Shown: positions 23,373 through 36,121, numbered from the stretch's first letter. The stretch is DNA of 64,000 bases from Anaerolineales bacterium (GCA_015075185.1 JABTUW010000003.1:124001-188000); one strand, 5' to 3'. A program made the numbers and translations. The notes: a model not told the origin generated them from the letters alone.

Positions 23373-24926
23373 ATGGCCCGACCTTACCAGTTGACTCCCG
23401 CTGACATCGAAATCTTCAAACGCGCCTGTAATCCCGCCGATGGCATCGGGATCAACTGGTTCATCAAGTATTACTTTGGCGGCCGCGAGCTGCGGGAGTG
23501 GCAATACTACTGGCACCACGCCATGCAGACGCAGCTTACGTGTGTGGGTGGGGTGGGGAGCGGCAAAACAGTGGGCGCGGGCCTGTCCTACGCGGCGTTC
23601 GCCGCCATGACCCCGGGCTACGAGTACATGAACGTGGCCCCGACCGCCTGGCAGAGCGCCCTGCAATATCGGGCCATCCTGGCCGAAGCGGCAGACAAAC
23701 CCTTTGAGAAGTTCATTTACAAGTACGCCGAGCGGCCCTATCCCCGGATCATTTTGAAGCACAACGGCATCGGCGAATCAACCCTCTGGTTTATGAGCGC
23801 TGCCGATGATGCCGAGCGGATTCAGGGGGTCAGCCTCGACGCGGCTAACGTTGATGAATGTGGGGTGCTGATTGATGGAAGTTGGCTGCTGACGATGTTA
23901 ATCTCCCGTTTGCGCGGGACGGTCAATATGAAGAACGGCCGCGAGCGGCCCCGGCAGCGCCGGCTTTCCTGCATCACGGCCAACTACGAAGTCGCGCCGC
24001 CCTGGTTGTGGGAACGGATGGACCGAATGTTTGAGCAGCCGGACTATTTCCTTTCAATGGTGATCAAATCCGAGGACAACCTGAGCAAAGAGGATATTGA
24101 CAGCTTCAAGCTGGTCATTCCCAAAGACCAATGGGAGATGATGCTCGAAGGCAAGAAGCCCGAAGGGTCCGGCGAGCACTTTCACGTCAGTTCGGTCACG
24201 GCCTGCGAGGATTGGAGTCTCAACCGCCACGCCCAGTACCATTTGCTGGAAAAAGAAACGCCCACGCCGGAGTGGGCTTACGAGGAGAATCCCGGCGCGG
24301 GTTGCGTTCACTGGGAGATGCCCAGCGAGGCCAAGAAAGGCCGGAACTACTTGCTCATCGGCGATCCGGGCAGCGATAACCCGCCGCGGCGCAACGCCGG
24401 CGTCATTTGGGTCCTGGACATCACCGACTTTCCGCGCCAGCGGGCCACCCTGGTCTATTTCAAGTGGGTCTACGGCAACGGAACCTACGACAATTTTTTA
24501 GCCGCTTACGAGTACGCTTACCGCAAGTACCGGCCGGTTGACAGCCTGATAGATTCGACCGGGACGCAGAAACTTTGGAACGAGCAGGTCCTGCTCGACC
24601 GGGGAATTGTGGCCGCCGGCATGAACTTCAGCGGCGACAAAAAGGGGATGCTGGTTGCAGCGATGCGCCTGGTCGAGCGGCAGTTGATCCGCTGGCCTTA
24701 CATCCAAGGGATACGGGGGCAGCTTCTCACCTACAAACTGGCCGAAGATAACAAGCTGCCCCAGGACATTGTGGCCGTGCTGATGATGGCCGCCTATTTT
24801 CTCCGCATATACCAGTGGGAAGATTACGCCGAGGAACACCAGCCGGAGACGCCAGTGGTGATGGCTCCGGCGCGGGACGTCCGCAGTGAGGTGCTGACGC
24901 CCCGCACGGCGGGGATTCTTTGGTAG
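23373..24926 (+). CDS. terL: Terminase large subunit
   Basis: 517 residues from ATG 23373 (MARPYQLTPADIEIF); an in-frame GTG at 23340 lies inside the split palindrome. Walker A VGGVGSGKT near residue 60, ATPase acidic segment DAANVDECG near 158, and RNase H-like nuclease positions LIGDPGSDNP near 328 and DSLIDSTGTQ near 390. It is the DNA-packaging motor and headful nuclease. Its normal partner, the portal gene, is 11 kb away. Confidence 0.92.
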   Translation: MARPYQLTPADIEIFKRACNPADGIGINWFIKYYFGGRELREWQYYWHHAMQTQLTCVGGVGSGKTVGAGLSYAAFAAMTPGYEYMNVAPTAWQSALQYRAILAEAADKPFEKFIYKYAERPYPRIILKHNGIGESTLWFMSAADDAERIQGVSLDAANVDECGVLIDGSWLLTMLISRLRGTVNMKNGRERPRQRRLSCITANYEVAPPWLWERMDRMFEQPDYFLSMVIKSEDNLSKEDIDSFKLVIPKDQWEMMLEGKKPEGSGEHFHVSSVTACEDWSLNRHAQYHLLEKETPTPEWAYEENPGAGCVHWEMPSEAKKGRNYLLIGDPGSDNPPRRNAGVIWVLDITDFPRQRATLVYFKWVYGNGTYDNFLAAYEYAYRKYRPVDSLIDSTGTQKLWNEQVLLDRGIVAAGMNFSGDKKGMLVAAMRLVERQLIRWPYIQGIRGQLLTYKLAEDNKLPQDIVAVLMMAAYFLRIYQWEDYAEEHQPETPVVMAPARDVRSEVLTPRTAGILW

Positions 24927-25021
24927 ATTCACAGTTGAGCCGCTCGTACCTCATCTGGACATTGCCATTATCAAAAAGCTCGGTAAAATAAATAAGGAAT
25001 TTGAAAAAAGAGGTGGCTCCT

Positions 25022-25333
25022 TTGATTGTCGAGACAAGATACGAACACATTATCTTAAACGAGGCGCAAGTTCCCCTGATCGTCGGTACGACCATGAAAG
25101 TGGTTGAACTGGTTTTGGATCACAAAGCTTATGGCTGGAGTCCAGAAGAGTTACAGTTTCAGCATCCCTATTTGACCCTGGGCCAAATTTATTCGGCCCT
25201 GGCTTTCTATTGGGATCATCAAGAAGCGCTGGATCAGGACATTGAACGACGCCTGCAGGAGATTGATCAAGTTCGGCAAGGAATGAAACCGGCGCCGCTG
25301 GAAGCCCGGCTGAAAGCCAAAGGGTTGATTTAA
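25022..25333 (+). CDS. DUF433 antitoxin (second pair)
   Basis: 103 residues from TTG 25022, chosen for AGAGGTGG just before it; another in-frame TTG is at 25001. YEHIILNEAQVPLIVGTTMK matches the DUF433 start and LQFQHPYLTLGQIYSALAF its helix region; a helical extension follows. Stop overlaps the toxin start (TAATG). First gene of the cargo region behind terminase. Confidence 0.75.
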   Translation: MIVETRYEHIILNEAQVPLIVGTTMKVVELVLDHKAYGWSPEELQFQHPYLTLGQIYSALAFYWDHQEALDQDIERRLQEIDQVRQGMKPAPLEARLKAKGLI

Positions 25334-25680
25334 TGGCGCTTGCCCTTTATATGGATCAGCACGTTCCGCGAGCCATTACGACGGGACTTCGTTTACGTGG
25401 GGTAGATGTGCTCACCGCTTATGAAGATGGCCGGAGTGACTTGGTTGATCCGGCCTTACTGGATCGGGCCAATGAACTGCAACGGGTCCTTTTCACGCGG
25501 GATGATGATTTGCTGATCGAAGCCACCCAACGACAAAGAGCCGGGATACCTTTTCGTGGGGTTATCTATGCTCATCAACTTCGAGTTTCGATAGGCAAGT
25601 GTGTTGAAGATTTAGAACTGATCGCCCAGGTTGGGGAAGCCGAAGATTTGATGAATGGCGTAAAGTTCTTACCGCTTTAG
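25333..25680 (+). CDS. DUF5615 PIN-like toxin (second pair)
   Basis: 115 residues. ALYMDQHVPRAITTGLRLRG, VLFTRDDDLLIEA and GVIYAHQLRVSIG show the conserved acidic residues of the PIN-like family. Only distantly alike to the toxin at 10946-11296, so not a recent duplication. Confidence 0.8.
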   Translation: MALALYMDQHVPRAITTGLRLRGVDVLTAYEDGRSDLVDPALLDRANELQRVLFTRDDDLLIEATQRQRAGIPFRGVIYAHQLRVSIGKCVEDLELIAQVGEAEDLMNGVKFLPL

Positions 25681-25708
25681 ACTTCGTGTACGCTGATGAA
25701 GCAGAGCG

Positions 25709-26077
25709 CTAAAAGGCAATCCTTGCGGCGGTAATCTGGTTTTCTTTGATAACCTCGGAGGTCTGCGGCTCCCCTTCACATTTGGCGTCTTTTGGTTTGG
25801 GATAGCGCAGGTCCAACCCCAACAAACCCGCCTCCTCCTGGTCAATTTCAACGAAATAAAAAAAGCCAACCCAATCGGTGCGCAGGACGCGCGGCAGCCA
25901 GACACTCGGCTCGATTTGGATATCCTCGCTGAAATTGTGAGCAATGCTCAGCATGGTGCAGGGGATTTCGGGGGTGATGGCGAAGGCTTCGCCAGTTTTT
26001 GGGTCAATATAATCGAAGGGGACGTAGCGAAAATAGAGCGCCTCGCCAATATGGTAGCGTGGTGCAAACTCTAACAT
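25709..26077 (-). CDS. Conserved-looking small protein, unknown
   Basis: 122 residues, TCAGGAGAAATCA before ATG 26077. Beta-rich (YHIGEALYFRYVPFDYIDPK, WVGFFYFVEIDQEEAG). Opposite to its neighbours, so it has its own promoter. No family recognised. Confidence 0.6.
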   Translation of the reverse strand: MLEFAPRYHIGEALYFRYVPFDYIDPKTGEAFAITPEIPCTMLSIAHNFSEDIQIEPSVWLPRVLRTDWVGFFYFVEIDQEEAGLLGLDLRYPKPKDAKCEGEPQTSEVIKENQITAARIAF

Positions 26078-26238
26078 TGATTTCTCCTGAAAATAGTCCG
26101 CCCATCGGATGACACCGGCGGGCGGTTTTGCTTCCGATAACTTTTGTAATATGTAACGTGGTTGGGGGAAGGGCTGGCGCTCCGCTTTGATAGATAAAAT
26201 TAATATACGAATCGGGTTAGTAGGTTAGGCGGGGTATT

Positions 26239-26334
26239 TTCCTCAATTGGGGAATTGCTTTGGACACGGGGTTAAATAAAAAGCCCCTTCCACGTCCCCC
26301 AAGGGGAGACGAAGCGCTCTGGAAGGGCTTTTTT
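26239..26334. repeat. Degenerate R1, then a terminator whose loop carries R2
   Basis: TTCCTCAATTGGGGAA (26239-26254) is R1 with one change. At 26277-26334 the arms AAAAGCCCCTTCC and GGAAGGGCTTTTTT form a terminator hairpin; its long loop is a copy of R2 (TCCCCCAAGGGGAGACGAAG). The rest of the gap 26078-26276 shows only a small GC hairpin. Confidence 0.65.
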
Positions 26335-26339
26335 GATGA

Positions 26340-26492
26340 TTGTCAATTCAATCCGGTTATGTTATACTGGCAATGAAAAAGCCCCGCTCGCGACGGGGCT
26401 TGGCCCGGATCAGGTGAGCAACCACCAGCCCGGTTTGTCGTGCTATGGTAGCATACTTGCGCCGCCTGGGCAAAAGGCGGCGCTTTTTGTTT
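26340..26492 (+). promoter_or_regulatory. Promoter and structured leader of the histidine kinase gene (leader copy B1)
   Basis: TTGTCA (26340-26345), 17 bases, TATACT (26363-26368): a near-ideal sigma70 promoter. Then a hairpin AAGCCCCG/CGGGGCTT (26379-26401), junction GCCC (26403-26406), CAGGTG...CACCAG stem (26411-26428), box TATGGTAGCATA (26444-26455) and terminator-like hairpin GCGCCGCC/GGCGGCGC (26459-26483) with TTTTTGTTT. The loop GGGC (26468-26471) is complementary to junction GCCC. CCGCCTGGGC and the GGTG/CACC stem recall ZTP (pfl) riboswitches, but this is only a resemblance. Confidence 0.6.
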
Positions 26493-26595
26493 GGCTTCAG
26501 TCCTCAGTCGCCACGCCAAGGTTGCTCTCACTGACTCTCCAAACCCCAGAGGTGTATGGATGAACCACAAACAGAAGAGGCAAACTGGAGAAATT

Positions 26596-29500
26596 ATGTC
26601 TCATTATGCTTCGGAGGAATTGTATCAAGTCCTCTTTGAACAGGCCGCCGATGGTATTTTTATTGCCGATGCCCAGGGGCATTATATCGAAGTCAACCGG
26701 CAGGGCTGCGAGATGCTGGGCTACTCGCGTGAGGAACTGCTAAATCTCTCCATACAGCATTTGATCCCGGCCGAAGATCTGGCCAACCAGCCGGTCCGTC
26801 TGGCTGAACTCCGTACTGGCCAAAGCTTGCTGACCGAGCGCCGGCTGCGCTGCAAAGATGGCCATTTGCTGCCGGTGGAAATCAGGGGGCAAATGATGGC
26901 CGACGGCAAGATGCTGGCTTTTGTGCGTGACATCACCGAGCGCCGGCGGGTAGAGGCAGCCAGGCGCGAGAGCGAGCAAAAATTTCGCAGCTTTGTCGAG
27001 CAGTCGTCCGAAGGCTTTGCCTTGGTAGAGGAACAAGGCTTGGTTATTGAGTGGAACCAGGCGCAAGAACAGATGACCGGATTGAGGCGCGCCCAGGTTA
27101 TCGGCAGACCAGCCTGGGAGGTGCAGCAGGAGCTGCTGCCGCCGGAAGTGCGGACGCTTGAGCGCTATGAGCGCAATAAGCAGACTGTTGGGGAGGCGCT
27201 CCATACAGGTCAATCGTTCATTTTTAACAAGACCCTCGAAGCGCAAGTAATGAAGCCGGATGGAGAACGCCGGTTCTTTCAACAAACCGTCTTTCCGATC
27301 AAAACGAACCAGGGGTACTGGATTGGCTCGGTCAGCCGCGATATAACGGAGCAGCGGCGGGCGAATGACCAACTCCGCCAACTTTCGCGCGCAGTGGAGC
27401 AAAGTCCGGTATCCATCGTCATCACAAACACGATGGGCGCCATCGAGTACGTGAACCCCAAGTTTACCCAGGTCACCGGCTATACCCTGGCCGAAGTCAT
27501 CGGCCAAAATCCAAACCTGCTGAAATCGGGATACACGTCACCGGAGGAATACCAACGGCTGTGGGACACGATTACTTCGGGCGGCCAGTGGCGGGGTGAG
27601 TTTCAGAACCGAAAAAAGAACGGCGACCTTTACTGGGAAGCGGCGACGATTTCGCCGATCTTGAATGAACGAGGCAAAATCACGCACTTTCTGGCGGTCA
27701 AGGAAGACATCACCGAGCGCAAACGGGCGGAGGCGGCACTCCAGGCAAGCGAGGCCCGGCTGACCGGCATCATCGAATCGGCCATGGATGCCATCATCTC
27801 GGTGGACGACGAGCAGCGCATTGTCCTCTTCAACTCCGCCGCCGAGCAGATGTTTGGCTATTCTGCCGCCGAAGTAATGGGCCAGCGGCTCGACCATCTG
27901 CTCCCGGCCCGTTTCCGCGAGAGGCACCGGGAGTATATCCGCGCATTTGGCCAAGCCGGCCTAACCTCGAGCGCGATGGGAAACTTGAACAACATCGTCG
28001 GGCGGCGAGCCAATGGCGAGGAATTCCCCCTCGAATCTTCAATCTCACAAGTCGAGATCGGCGGGACTAAACTTTATACCGTCGTCCATCGTGACATCAC
28101 CGAACGCCAGCGGGCAGAGAAAGCGTTGCGCGAGAGTGAGGAGAAATACGCCAGCGCCTTTCGCATCTCACCCGACTCGATTAATATCAACCGTATGAGT
28201 GACGGTCTCTACCTTGATGTCAACGAAGGGTTCACCGCGCTCAGCGGTTATACGCGCGAGGAAGTGATCGGCCAATCCTCTCTGACTCTGAACCTGTGGG
28301 CCGATCCGCGTGATCGTGCCCGGCTGTTGCAGGGTCTGCAGGAACGGGGCGAAGTCACCAATCTGGAAACTACGTTTCGCCTGAAGGATGGTACGCTCCG
28401 TACAGGGCTGATGTCGGCGCGACAGATCGAGGTCGGCGGCGAGGCGTGCATCCTGTCCATCACCCGCGACATCAGCGAGCGCAAGCAGGCCGAAGAAGCC
28501 TTGCGCGAAATGGCGGAAAACATGGCGGCGGCCCAGCGGATTGCCCATTTCGGCAGTTGGGAGATAGACTTGAATGATGAGCTGGAGTTCGTCGAACCCC
28601 AGATGTGGTCAGATGAATGTTACCGCATCTTCGGCGTTGAGCCGGGATCGGTTGAGATTACCAAGGAGTTGTTCTATAGTCACATACACTCAGATGATCG
28701 TGAGTCTGCGTTGCAGGCGCTCATTAAAGCCATCCAGGAGCGCACAGAGTGCTCCTACGAGTATCGCCTCATACGGTCTGATGGCAGCATCCGCTACATC
28801 CACGACCAGGTTAACGTGGTCTGCGACGAGCAAACCGGCCAGCCGGTCAAGGTGGTCGGCACGACGCACGATGTTACCGAGCGCAAACAGGCCGAGGAGG
28901 CGCGGGTCAAACTTGAGGAACAATTGCGCCAGGCTCACAAAATGGAAAGTGTCGGCCGGCTGGCCGGCGGCATTGCTCACGATTTTAACAACCTGCTCAC
29001 GGTGATCCGGGGCTACTGTGATCTTATGCAACCCCGGCTACCCGGCGGGGACCCGCTGCTCAAAGATTTAGAGCAGATCCGGCGGGCGGCTGAGCGGGCC
29101 GCTACCCTCACCCGGCAGTTGCTCGCCTTCAGCCGCAAGCAAATGCTGGCCCCAGCCACCCTTGACCTGAATGACCTGGTGACCAATCTCCACAAAATGC
29201 TGGGGCGGCTCATCGGCGAGGATGTCAACCTGGTGCTGGCGCTTCAGCCGGAGCTGTGGCCGGTCAAGGCCGATCACGGCCAAATCGAACAGGTCATCTT
29301 CAATCTGGCCGTCAACGCCCGTGATGCCATGCCGACCGGTGGCATGCTGACCATCGAAACCGGTAACGTCCGGCTCGACGACAGCTATCTCGAAATTCAC
29401 CTCGAGGCTCCCCGTGGACCCTGCGTGATGCTGGCCGTGACCGACACCGGTCACGGCATGGATGCGCCCACCCAGGACCACATCTTTGAACCGTTCTTCA

Positions 29501-30057
29501 CCACCAAAGAGGTGGGCCAGGGCACCGGCCTGGGGCTGGCTACCGTCTACGGTATTATCAAGCAAAGCGGCGGTGACATTCTGGTTTACAGCGAGCCTGG
29601 TTACGGCACTACCTTTAAGATCTATTTACCCGCCAGTGAAACCGTCCCGGATGTGCCTGTTCCTCAAGCGCCACGGGTCAGCCACGCCGGCACTGAGACC
29701 ATTCTGCTGGTCGAGGATGAAGAAGGAGTGCGCAACCTGATAGGGCGTATCTTGAAAGGCAAAGGCTACACGGTCCTGGAATCTCGCCACGGAGACGAGG
29801 CTTTGTTGCTGGCCGGCCAGCACCAGGGACCGATTGATTTACTCCTCACCGACGTGATCATGCCGCAGATGAGCGGCCGGGACCTGGCCGAACGGCTTAA
29901 GAAGCTCCAGCCCCGGCTAAAAGTCCTCTTTGTATCCGGCTACACCGATGACGCCGTGGTTCGGCATGGGTTGTTAACGGCCGAGGTTGAGTTTCTATCC
30001 AAACCTTTTTCGCCGGACACCCTGGCCGCGAAGGTGCGCCAGGTGCTTGATAAGTAA
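26596..30057 (+). CDS. Hybrid histidine kinase with six PAS domains and C-terminal receiver
   Basis: 1153 residues; ATG 26596 (MSHYASEELYQVL) follows TGGAGA, preferred over an ATG at 26560. Six PAS/PAC units fill residues 5-785, each ending in RDITER-like text (RDITERRR, RDITEQRR, EDITERKR, RDITERQR, RDISERKQ, HDVTERKQ). HisKA has GGIAHDFNNLL with phospho-His 795; the ATPase domain has NLAVNARDAM (about 900), DTGHGM, FFTTKEVGQGTGLGL; the receiver ends the protein with LLVEDEEG, Asp1086 in LLTDVIMP, and LSKPFS. No membrane helix, so a cytoplasmic sensor. Very unusual between phage terminase and portal genes; its leader matches those of defence-type genes. Confidence 0.93.
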   Translation: MSHYASEELYQVLFEQAADGIFIADAQGHYIEVNRQGCEMLGYSREELLNLSIQHLIPAEDLANQPVRLAELRTGQSLLTERRLRCKDGHLLPVEIRGQMMADGKMLAFVRDITERRRVEAARRESEQKFRSFVEQSSEGFALVEEQGLVIEWNQAQEQMTGLRRAQVIGRPAWEVQQELLPPEVRTLERYERNKQTVGEALHTGQSFIFNKTLEAQVMKPDGERRFFQQTVFPIKTNQGYWIGSVSRDITEQRRANDQLRQLSRAVEQSPVSIVITNTMGAIEYVNPKFTQVTGYTLAEVIGQNPNLLKSGYTSPEEYQRLWDTITSGGQWRGEFQNRKKNGDLYWEAATISPILNERGKITHFLAVKEDITERKRAEAALQASEARLTGIIESAMDAIISVDDEQRIVLFNSAAEQMFGYSAAEVMGQRLDHLLPARFRERHREYIRAFGQAGLTSSAMGNLNNIVGRRANGEEFPLESSISQVEIGGTKLYTVVHRDITERQRAEKALRESEEKYASAFRISPDSININRMSDGLYLDVNEGFTALSGYTREEVIGQSSLTLNLWADPRDRARLLQGLQERGEVTNLETTFRLKDGTLRTGLMSARQIEVGGEACILSITRDISERKQAEEALREMAENMAAAQRIAHFGSWEIDLNDELEFVEPQMWSDECYRIFGVEPGSVEITKELFYSHIHSDDRESALQALIKAIQERTECSYEYRLIRSDGSIRYIHDQVNVVCDEQTGQPVKVVGTTHDVTERKQAEEARVKLEEQLRQAHKMESVGRLAGGIAHDFNNLLTVIRGYCDLMQPRLPGGDPLLKDLEQIRRAAERAATLTRQLLAFSRKQMLAPATLDLNDLVTNLHKMLGRLIGEDVNLVLALQPELWPVKADHGQIEQVIFNLAVNARDAMPTGGMLTIETGNVRLDDSYLEIHLEAPRGPCVMLAVTDTGHGMDAPTQDHIFEPFFTTKEVGQGTGLGLATVYGIIKQSGGDILVYSEPGYGTTFKIYLPASETVPDVPVPQAPRVSHAGTETILLVEDEEGVRNLIGRILKGKGYTVLESRHGDEALLLAGQHQGPIDLLLTDVIMPQMSGRDLAERLKKLQPRLKVLFVSGYTDDAVVRHGLLTAEVEFLSKPFSPDTLAAKVRQVLDK

Positions 30058-30143
30058 ATTCCCTCGACAGGCCGACTTCTTCTACTTCTGGTTCTCTACG
30101 AACAGACGTCTGTCCCACTCATCACACTGCCGCGTTGAAGGGG

Positions 30144-30326
30144 TTGTCGTAGAGAGGAAGTCGTGTTAAAATAAAACGACATAATGAAAGACCCCCGGCT
30201 GGCAAGCGAACAGGGGTCTTTGTGTATTTGCTTTGACCACGCGCGGGGCCTGGCCGAGCTATTTTATTGTGAGGCATATCTTAACACGGAATCGCGTTCT
30301 GGTCAAGAGTGGTATTTTTACTTTTG
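30144..30326 (+). promoter_or_regulatory. Promoter and structured leader of the restriction-modification gene (leader copy A2)
   Basis: TTGTCG (30144-30149), 17 bases, TAAAAT (30167-30172). Hairpin AAAGACCCC/GGGGTCTTT (30187-30221), junction TTTGACCA (30232-30239), GGCCTGGCCG, box GAGGCATATCTTAACAC (30271-30287), 3' hairpin CGTTCT/AGAGTG with loop GGTCA (about 30295-30311) and a U-run. TTGACCA and TGGTCAA (30300-30306) are exact complements. Promoter to junction is closely alike to leader A1 of the helicase at 4.9 kb. Confidence 0.6.
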
Positions 30327-30346
30327 ATCCAACCAGGAACCTGGTT

Positions 30347-33784
<3,438 letters not shown>

Positions 33785-33804
33785 TGCCAGCCTTTTATTA
33801 CATA

Positions 33805-33845
33805 GGCCCTCAACTTGGGTTGTCTTTTCAACCCTGGAGGGTATT
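33805..33845 (+). other. Hairpin before the receiver gene
   Basis: CCCTC...GGGTTG-TCTTTT-CAACCC...GAGGG, between the restriction-modification gene and the response regulator. No U-run, so probably not a terminator. Confidence 0.4.
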
Positions 33846-33901
33846 TCAAGATCTGGAAGAGGCTCGACGCCGGCTGGGGATAGTGTCAAAGAGGGGGTTT
33901 A

Positions 33902-34282
33902 ATGGCTACGATTTTAATTGTCGAAGATGATCGCGTTCAGCGTGAACTGCTCACTGCAATTTTAGAGCCAACCTATCAGATTGCAGAAGCGACTGATGCC
34001 ACTGAAGCAATAATCCAGGCTCGTTCCACCCGGCCCAACCTGATCCTGCTCGATCTCAACCTCAAAGGGTATCACGATGGCCTCAAAGTGTGCCACGCCT
34101 TACGGAAGGAGCCTGACCCAACGCTGGCCCAGGTGCCGGTTGTCGTTGTCAGCGGGTTCATGGACGAGGAAGATATAGCCGCAGCGCTGGCAGCCGGCGC
34201 CGATAGCTATCTAAGCAAGCCGTGGAACCGGTCTGCGCTTCTAGCCCTGGTTGATCGGCTGTTGGCAGGGAAGAAGGAATAG
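33902..34282 (+). CDS. Single-domain response regulator
   Basis: 126 residues, AGAGGGGG before ATG 33902. ILIVEDDRVQRELL, phospho-Asp in NLILLDLNLKG, VVVVSGFMDEED and SYLSKPWNRS give a complete receiver domain with no output domain. A likely partner of the hybrid kinase 4 kb upstream, or a phosphate sink. Convergent with the next receiver gene. Confidence 0.88.
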   Translation: MATILIVEDDRVQRELLTAILEPTYQIAEATDATEAIIQARSTRPNLILLDLNLKGYHDGLKVCHALRKEPDPTLAQVPVVVVSGFMDEEDIAAALAAGADSYLSKPWNRSALLALVDRLLAGKKE

Positions 34283-34295
34283 CAAACACCTTAGG

Positions 34296-34724
34296 TCAGG
34301 AAGGGGTCACAGCATTCTTAATGGCTTGGTTAAGCCGCTTTATATCGGTGGGTTTTACAAAAAACGCGGCAGCGCCGGCTGATTTGGCTTGATCCAGCTC
34401 TTTTTGACTATTCCAGGCCGATACCACAAAAACGGGAATATGGCGAGTTTTTGGATTAACCTTTATCGCCCGAATGGCTTCAAAACCATCCATGACCGGC
34501 ATCCGTAAATCCATCAAGATCAGGTCAGGTTTCCACTGTAAGGCCATTTCGACCCCTTCTCGACCGTTTTTAGCCGTGGCTACGGTGTATCCGTAAATTT
34601 CTAACGTCTGGGCCATCACATTACGAATAACCTCAGTGTCTTCAGCATAAAGGATACGGATGGGCTTCTCATTCTCGTCTTCGGGTTGCAGTCTTGTTAA
34701 TTTTGGGGGTTCTTGTTCTGCCAT
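34296..34724 (-). CDS. Single-domain response regulator with N-terminal extension
   Basis: 142 residues, AGAGG before ATG 34724. A ~20-residue polar extension, then RILYAEDTEVIRNVM, phospho-Asp in DLILMDLRMPVMDGFEA, VFVVSAWNSQKE and FVKPTDIKRL. Complete receiver without output domain. A possible promoter is GATAAACTATG around 34780. Confidence 0.88.
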   Translation of the reverse strand: MAEQEPPKLTRLQPEDENEKPIRILYAEDTEVIRNVMAQTLEIYGYTVATAKNGREGVEMALQWKPDLILMDLRMPVMDGFEAIRAIKVNPKTRHIPVFVVSAWNSQKELDQAKSAGAAAFFVKPTDIKRLNQAIKNAVTPS

Positions 34725-34930
34725 AGGTAAACCTCTGTCTTGATAGAATTATTCACAGGTTACTGATCGGTCGTAATAGACATAGTTTATCACGACTTCT
34801 GATGATTGGTAAGACCAGAAATTGGGGGTTTTTATTGGCCGGGAAGAATTTCCCATAAACAAAAATGCCGGCAGGACGCCCTGCGTTCCCTCAGCATCCT
34901 CGTCCTATTGATAGGGTAAGGCTGAGGGGG

Positions 34931-35126
34931 TGGACAGGGGTTAGTCGAGTATGGTACAATAGAGCAAATTAAAAGCCCCGCGACCGCCTGGGGCCCTGAA
35001 CCGGCCGCAGGGCGGCGGGCCGTAGGAAGTGCGGGGCCTGGCCCGGATCAGGTGTGTGTGCCACCAGCCCGGTTTACTTATGTATGGTAGCATATTTGCG
35101 TCGCCTGGCCAAAGGGCGGCGTTTTT
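34931..35126 (+). promoter_or_regulatory. Promoter and structured leader of a small gene (leader copy B2)
   Basis: TGGACA (34931-34936), 18 bases, TACAAT (34955-34960). The first stem AAGCCCCGC/GCGGGGC (34972-34980, 35031-35037) encloses a 50-base branched insertion missing from copy B1. Then junction TGGCC (35039-35043), CAGGTG...CACCAG (35049-35066), box TATGGTAGCATA (35083-35094), and hairpin CGTCGCC/GGCGGCG (35099-35121) with TTTTTATTT. Loop GGCCA (35107-35111) is complementary to the junction. Changes relative to B1 keep pairing. Confidence 0.6.
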
Positions 35127-35149
35127 ATTTCCCGAAGGAAGCGTTGTTT

Positions 35150-35383
35150 ATGAAAATCGAAACAGCAAAAGTCGTAGATTTCGCTATCGAGTCAGATCCA
35201 AAATTCCACGTCCGAGCGATGCTCGAGATAAGGCCTGCGGGAGATCCCAGGCGGCGGTTAATCTGGGTCGAGCTGAACAATCAGGAGACGGGAATGGTGG
35301 AACGCCTGGCTAATCAGGTCAAGGCGCGTTTTTTAGCAGATCCACCAAACACATTGATCGAACAGGACCTGAATCTCCAATGA
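35150..35383 (+). CDS. Small protein, unknown
   Basis: 77 residues, GAAGGAA before ATG 35150. MKIETAKVVDFAIESDPKF; alternating strand pattern then a helix (GMVERLANQVKARFL). Sits behind leader B2. No family recognised. Confidence 0.6.
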   Translation: MKIETAKVVDFAIESDPKFHVRAMLEIRPAGDPRRRLIWVELNNQETGMVERLANQVKARFLADPPNTLIEQDLNLQ

Positions 35384-35466
35384 ACCCAAACATTCTTGTT
35401 TACGGTGACAAATCGGTCATTCTGCGCTGTTTTATTCCATAAACAATTTGTGCAGTGTGATCAGCC

Positions 35467-35497
35467 GATCCATCCTTCCGAAAGGATGGATCGTTTT
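35467..35497 (+). terminator. Intrinsic terminator
   Basis: Arms GATCCATCCTTCC and GGATGGATC around GAAA, followed by GTTTT; after the 77-residue gene. Confidence 0.75.
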
Positions 35498-35596
35498 GAG
35501 CGCGTAGGTGAACGCATTATAAAGCAACCACTGATTGCGTCGGCTGAATTCCCCAAAGGAGGGCGTTAGCTACTCCTGTTTTATAAGGAGAGTCAC

Positions 35597-35884
35597 GTGA
35601 GTGTTATTGAGTTACGTCATTCGGTTCAAAAAGTTGTGGATAGCGAAGGCAATACCTGGGCCGCGCTGGTGCCCTGGCCAGAATGGGAAAAGATCAAAGA
35701 TATTTTGGATGGCCTCGAACGGATACACTGGGTCAGATATCCTGATACTGAGCCAGCCCAGTCCGGCAGAGAGGATGAAGACAGTTTTTGGGAAGAACCC
35801 GCCATTACGCTTGACGAGTTATTGGCTATGGTTAACGAAGATGCTCCACCGATAAACGAAGATTTTTTCGAATCGGAGGATTGA
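35597..35884 (+). CDS. Small acidic protein, possibly antitoxin-like
   Basis: 95 residues, GTG start at 35597 with AAGGAGAG upstream. VIELRHSVQKVVDSEGN and PEWEKIKDILDGLE resemble the start of antitoxin-type transcription-factor folds, followed by a strongly acidic tail (NEDAPPINEDFFESED). No toxin gene follows. Weak guess. Confidence 0.55.
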   Translation: MSVIELRHSVQKVVDSEGNTWAALVPWPEWEKIKDILDGLERIHWVRYPDTEPAQSGREDEDSFWEEPAITLDELLAMVNEDAPPINEDFFESED

Positions 35885-35939
35885 AATACTGTTCAGATAG
35901 GACCGAACTGAGGGATGCCCAAAAAGGTTTTCCGGCTAG

Positions 35940-35974
35940 CCGCCCACGCCTGACGTAACGTTGAGCGTGGGCGA
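35940..35974 (+). terminator. Hairpin closing the cargo region
   Basis: Arms CGCCCACGC and GCGTGGGCG, then ACTTTGATTTT. Behind it, at about 35985-36075 on the minus strand, a short frame (IVDRVESDQAFLRDVRRIKR...) looks like the C-terminal remnant of a lost gene. Confidence 0.55.
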
Positions 35975-36121
35975 CTTTGATTTTAAAAATCCAGTTCGTA
36001 ATCATCCACTCCACGCTTAATCCGGCGGACATCTCGTAGGAAAGCCTGGTCTGATTCGACTCTGTCGACAATAGTTCAAAGACAGCACGCAGATCGCCCT
36101 TTCCACACGGAAATCTCTGGT

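Noticed and set aside
26459..26492. Calling the four leaders ZTP riboswitches outright
   Set aside because: Only CCGCCTGGGC and the GGTG/CACC stem match by eye; the conserved GGGGAG part is missing and copies A1/A2 diverge. A covariance search is needed.
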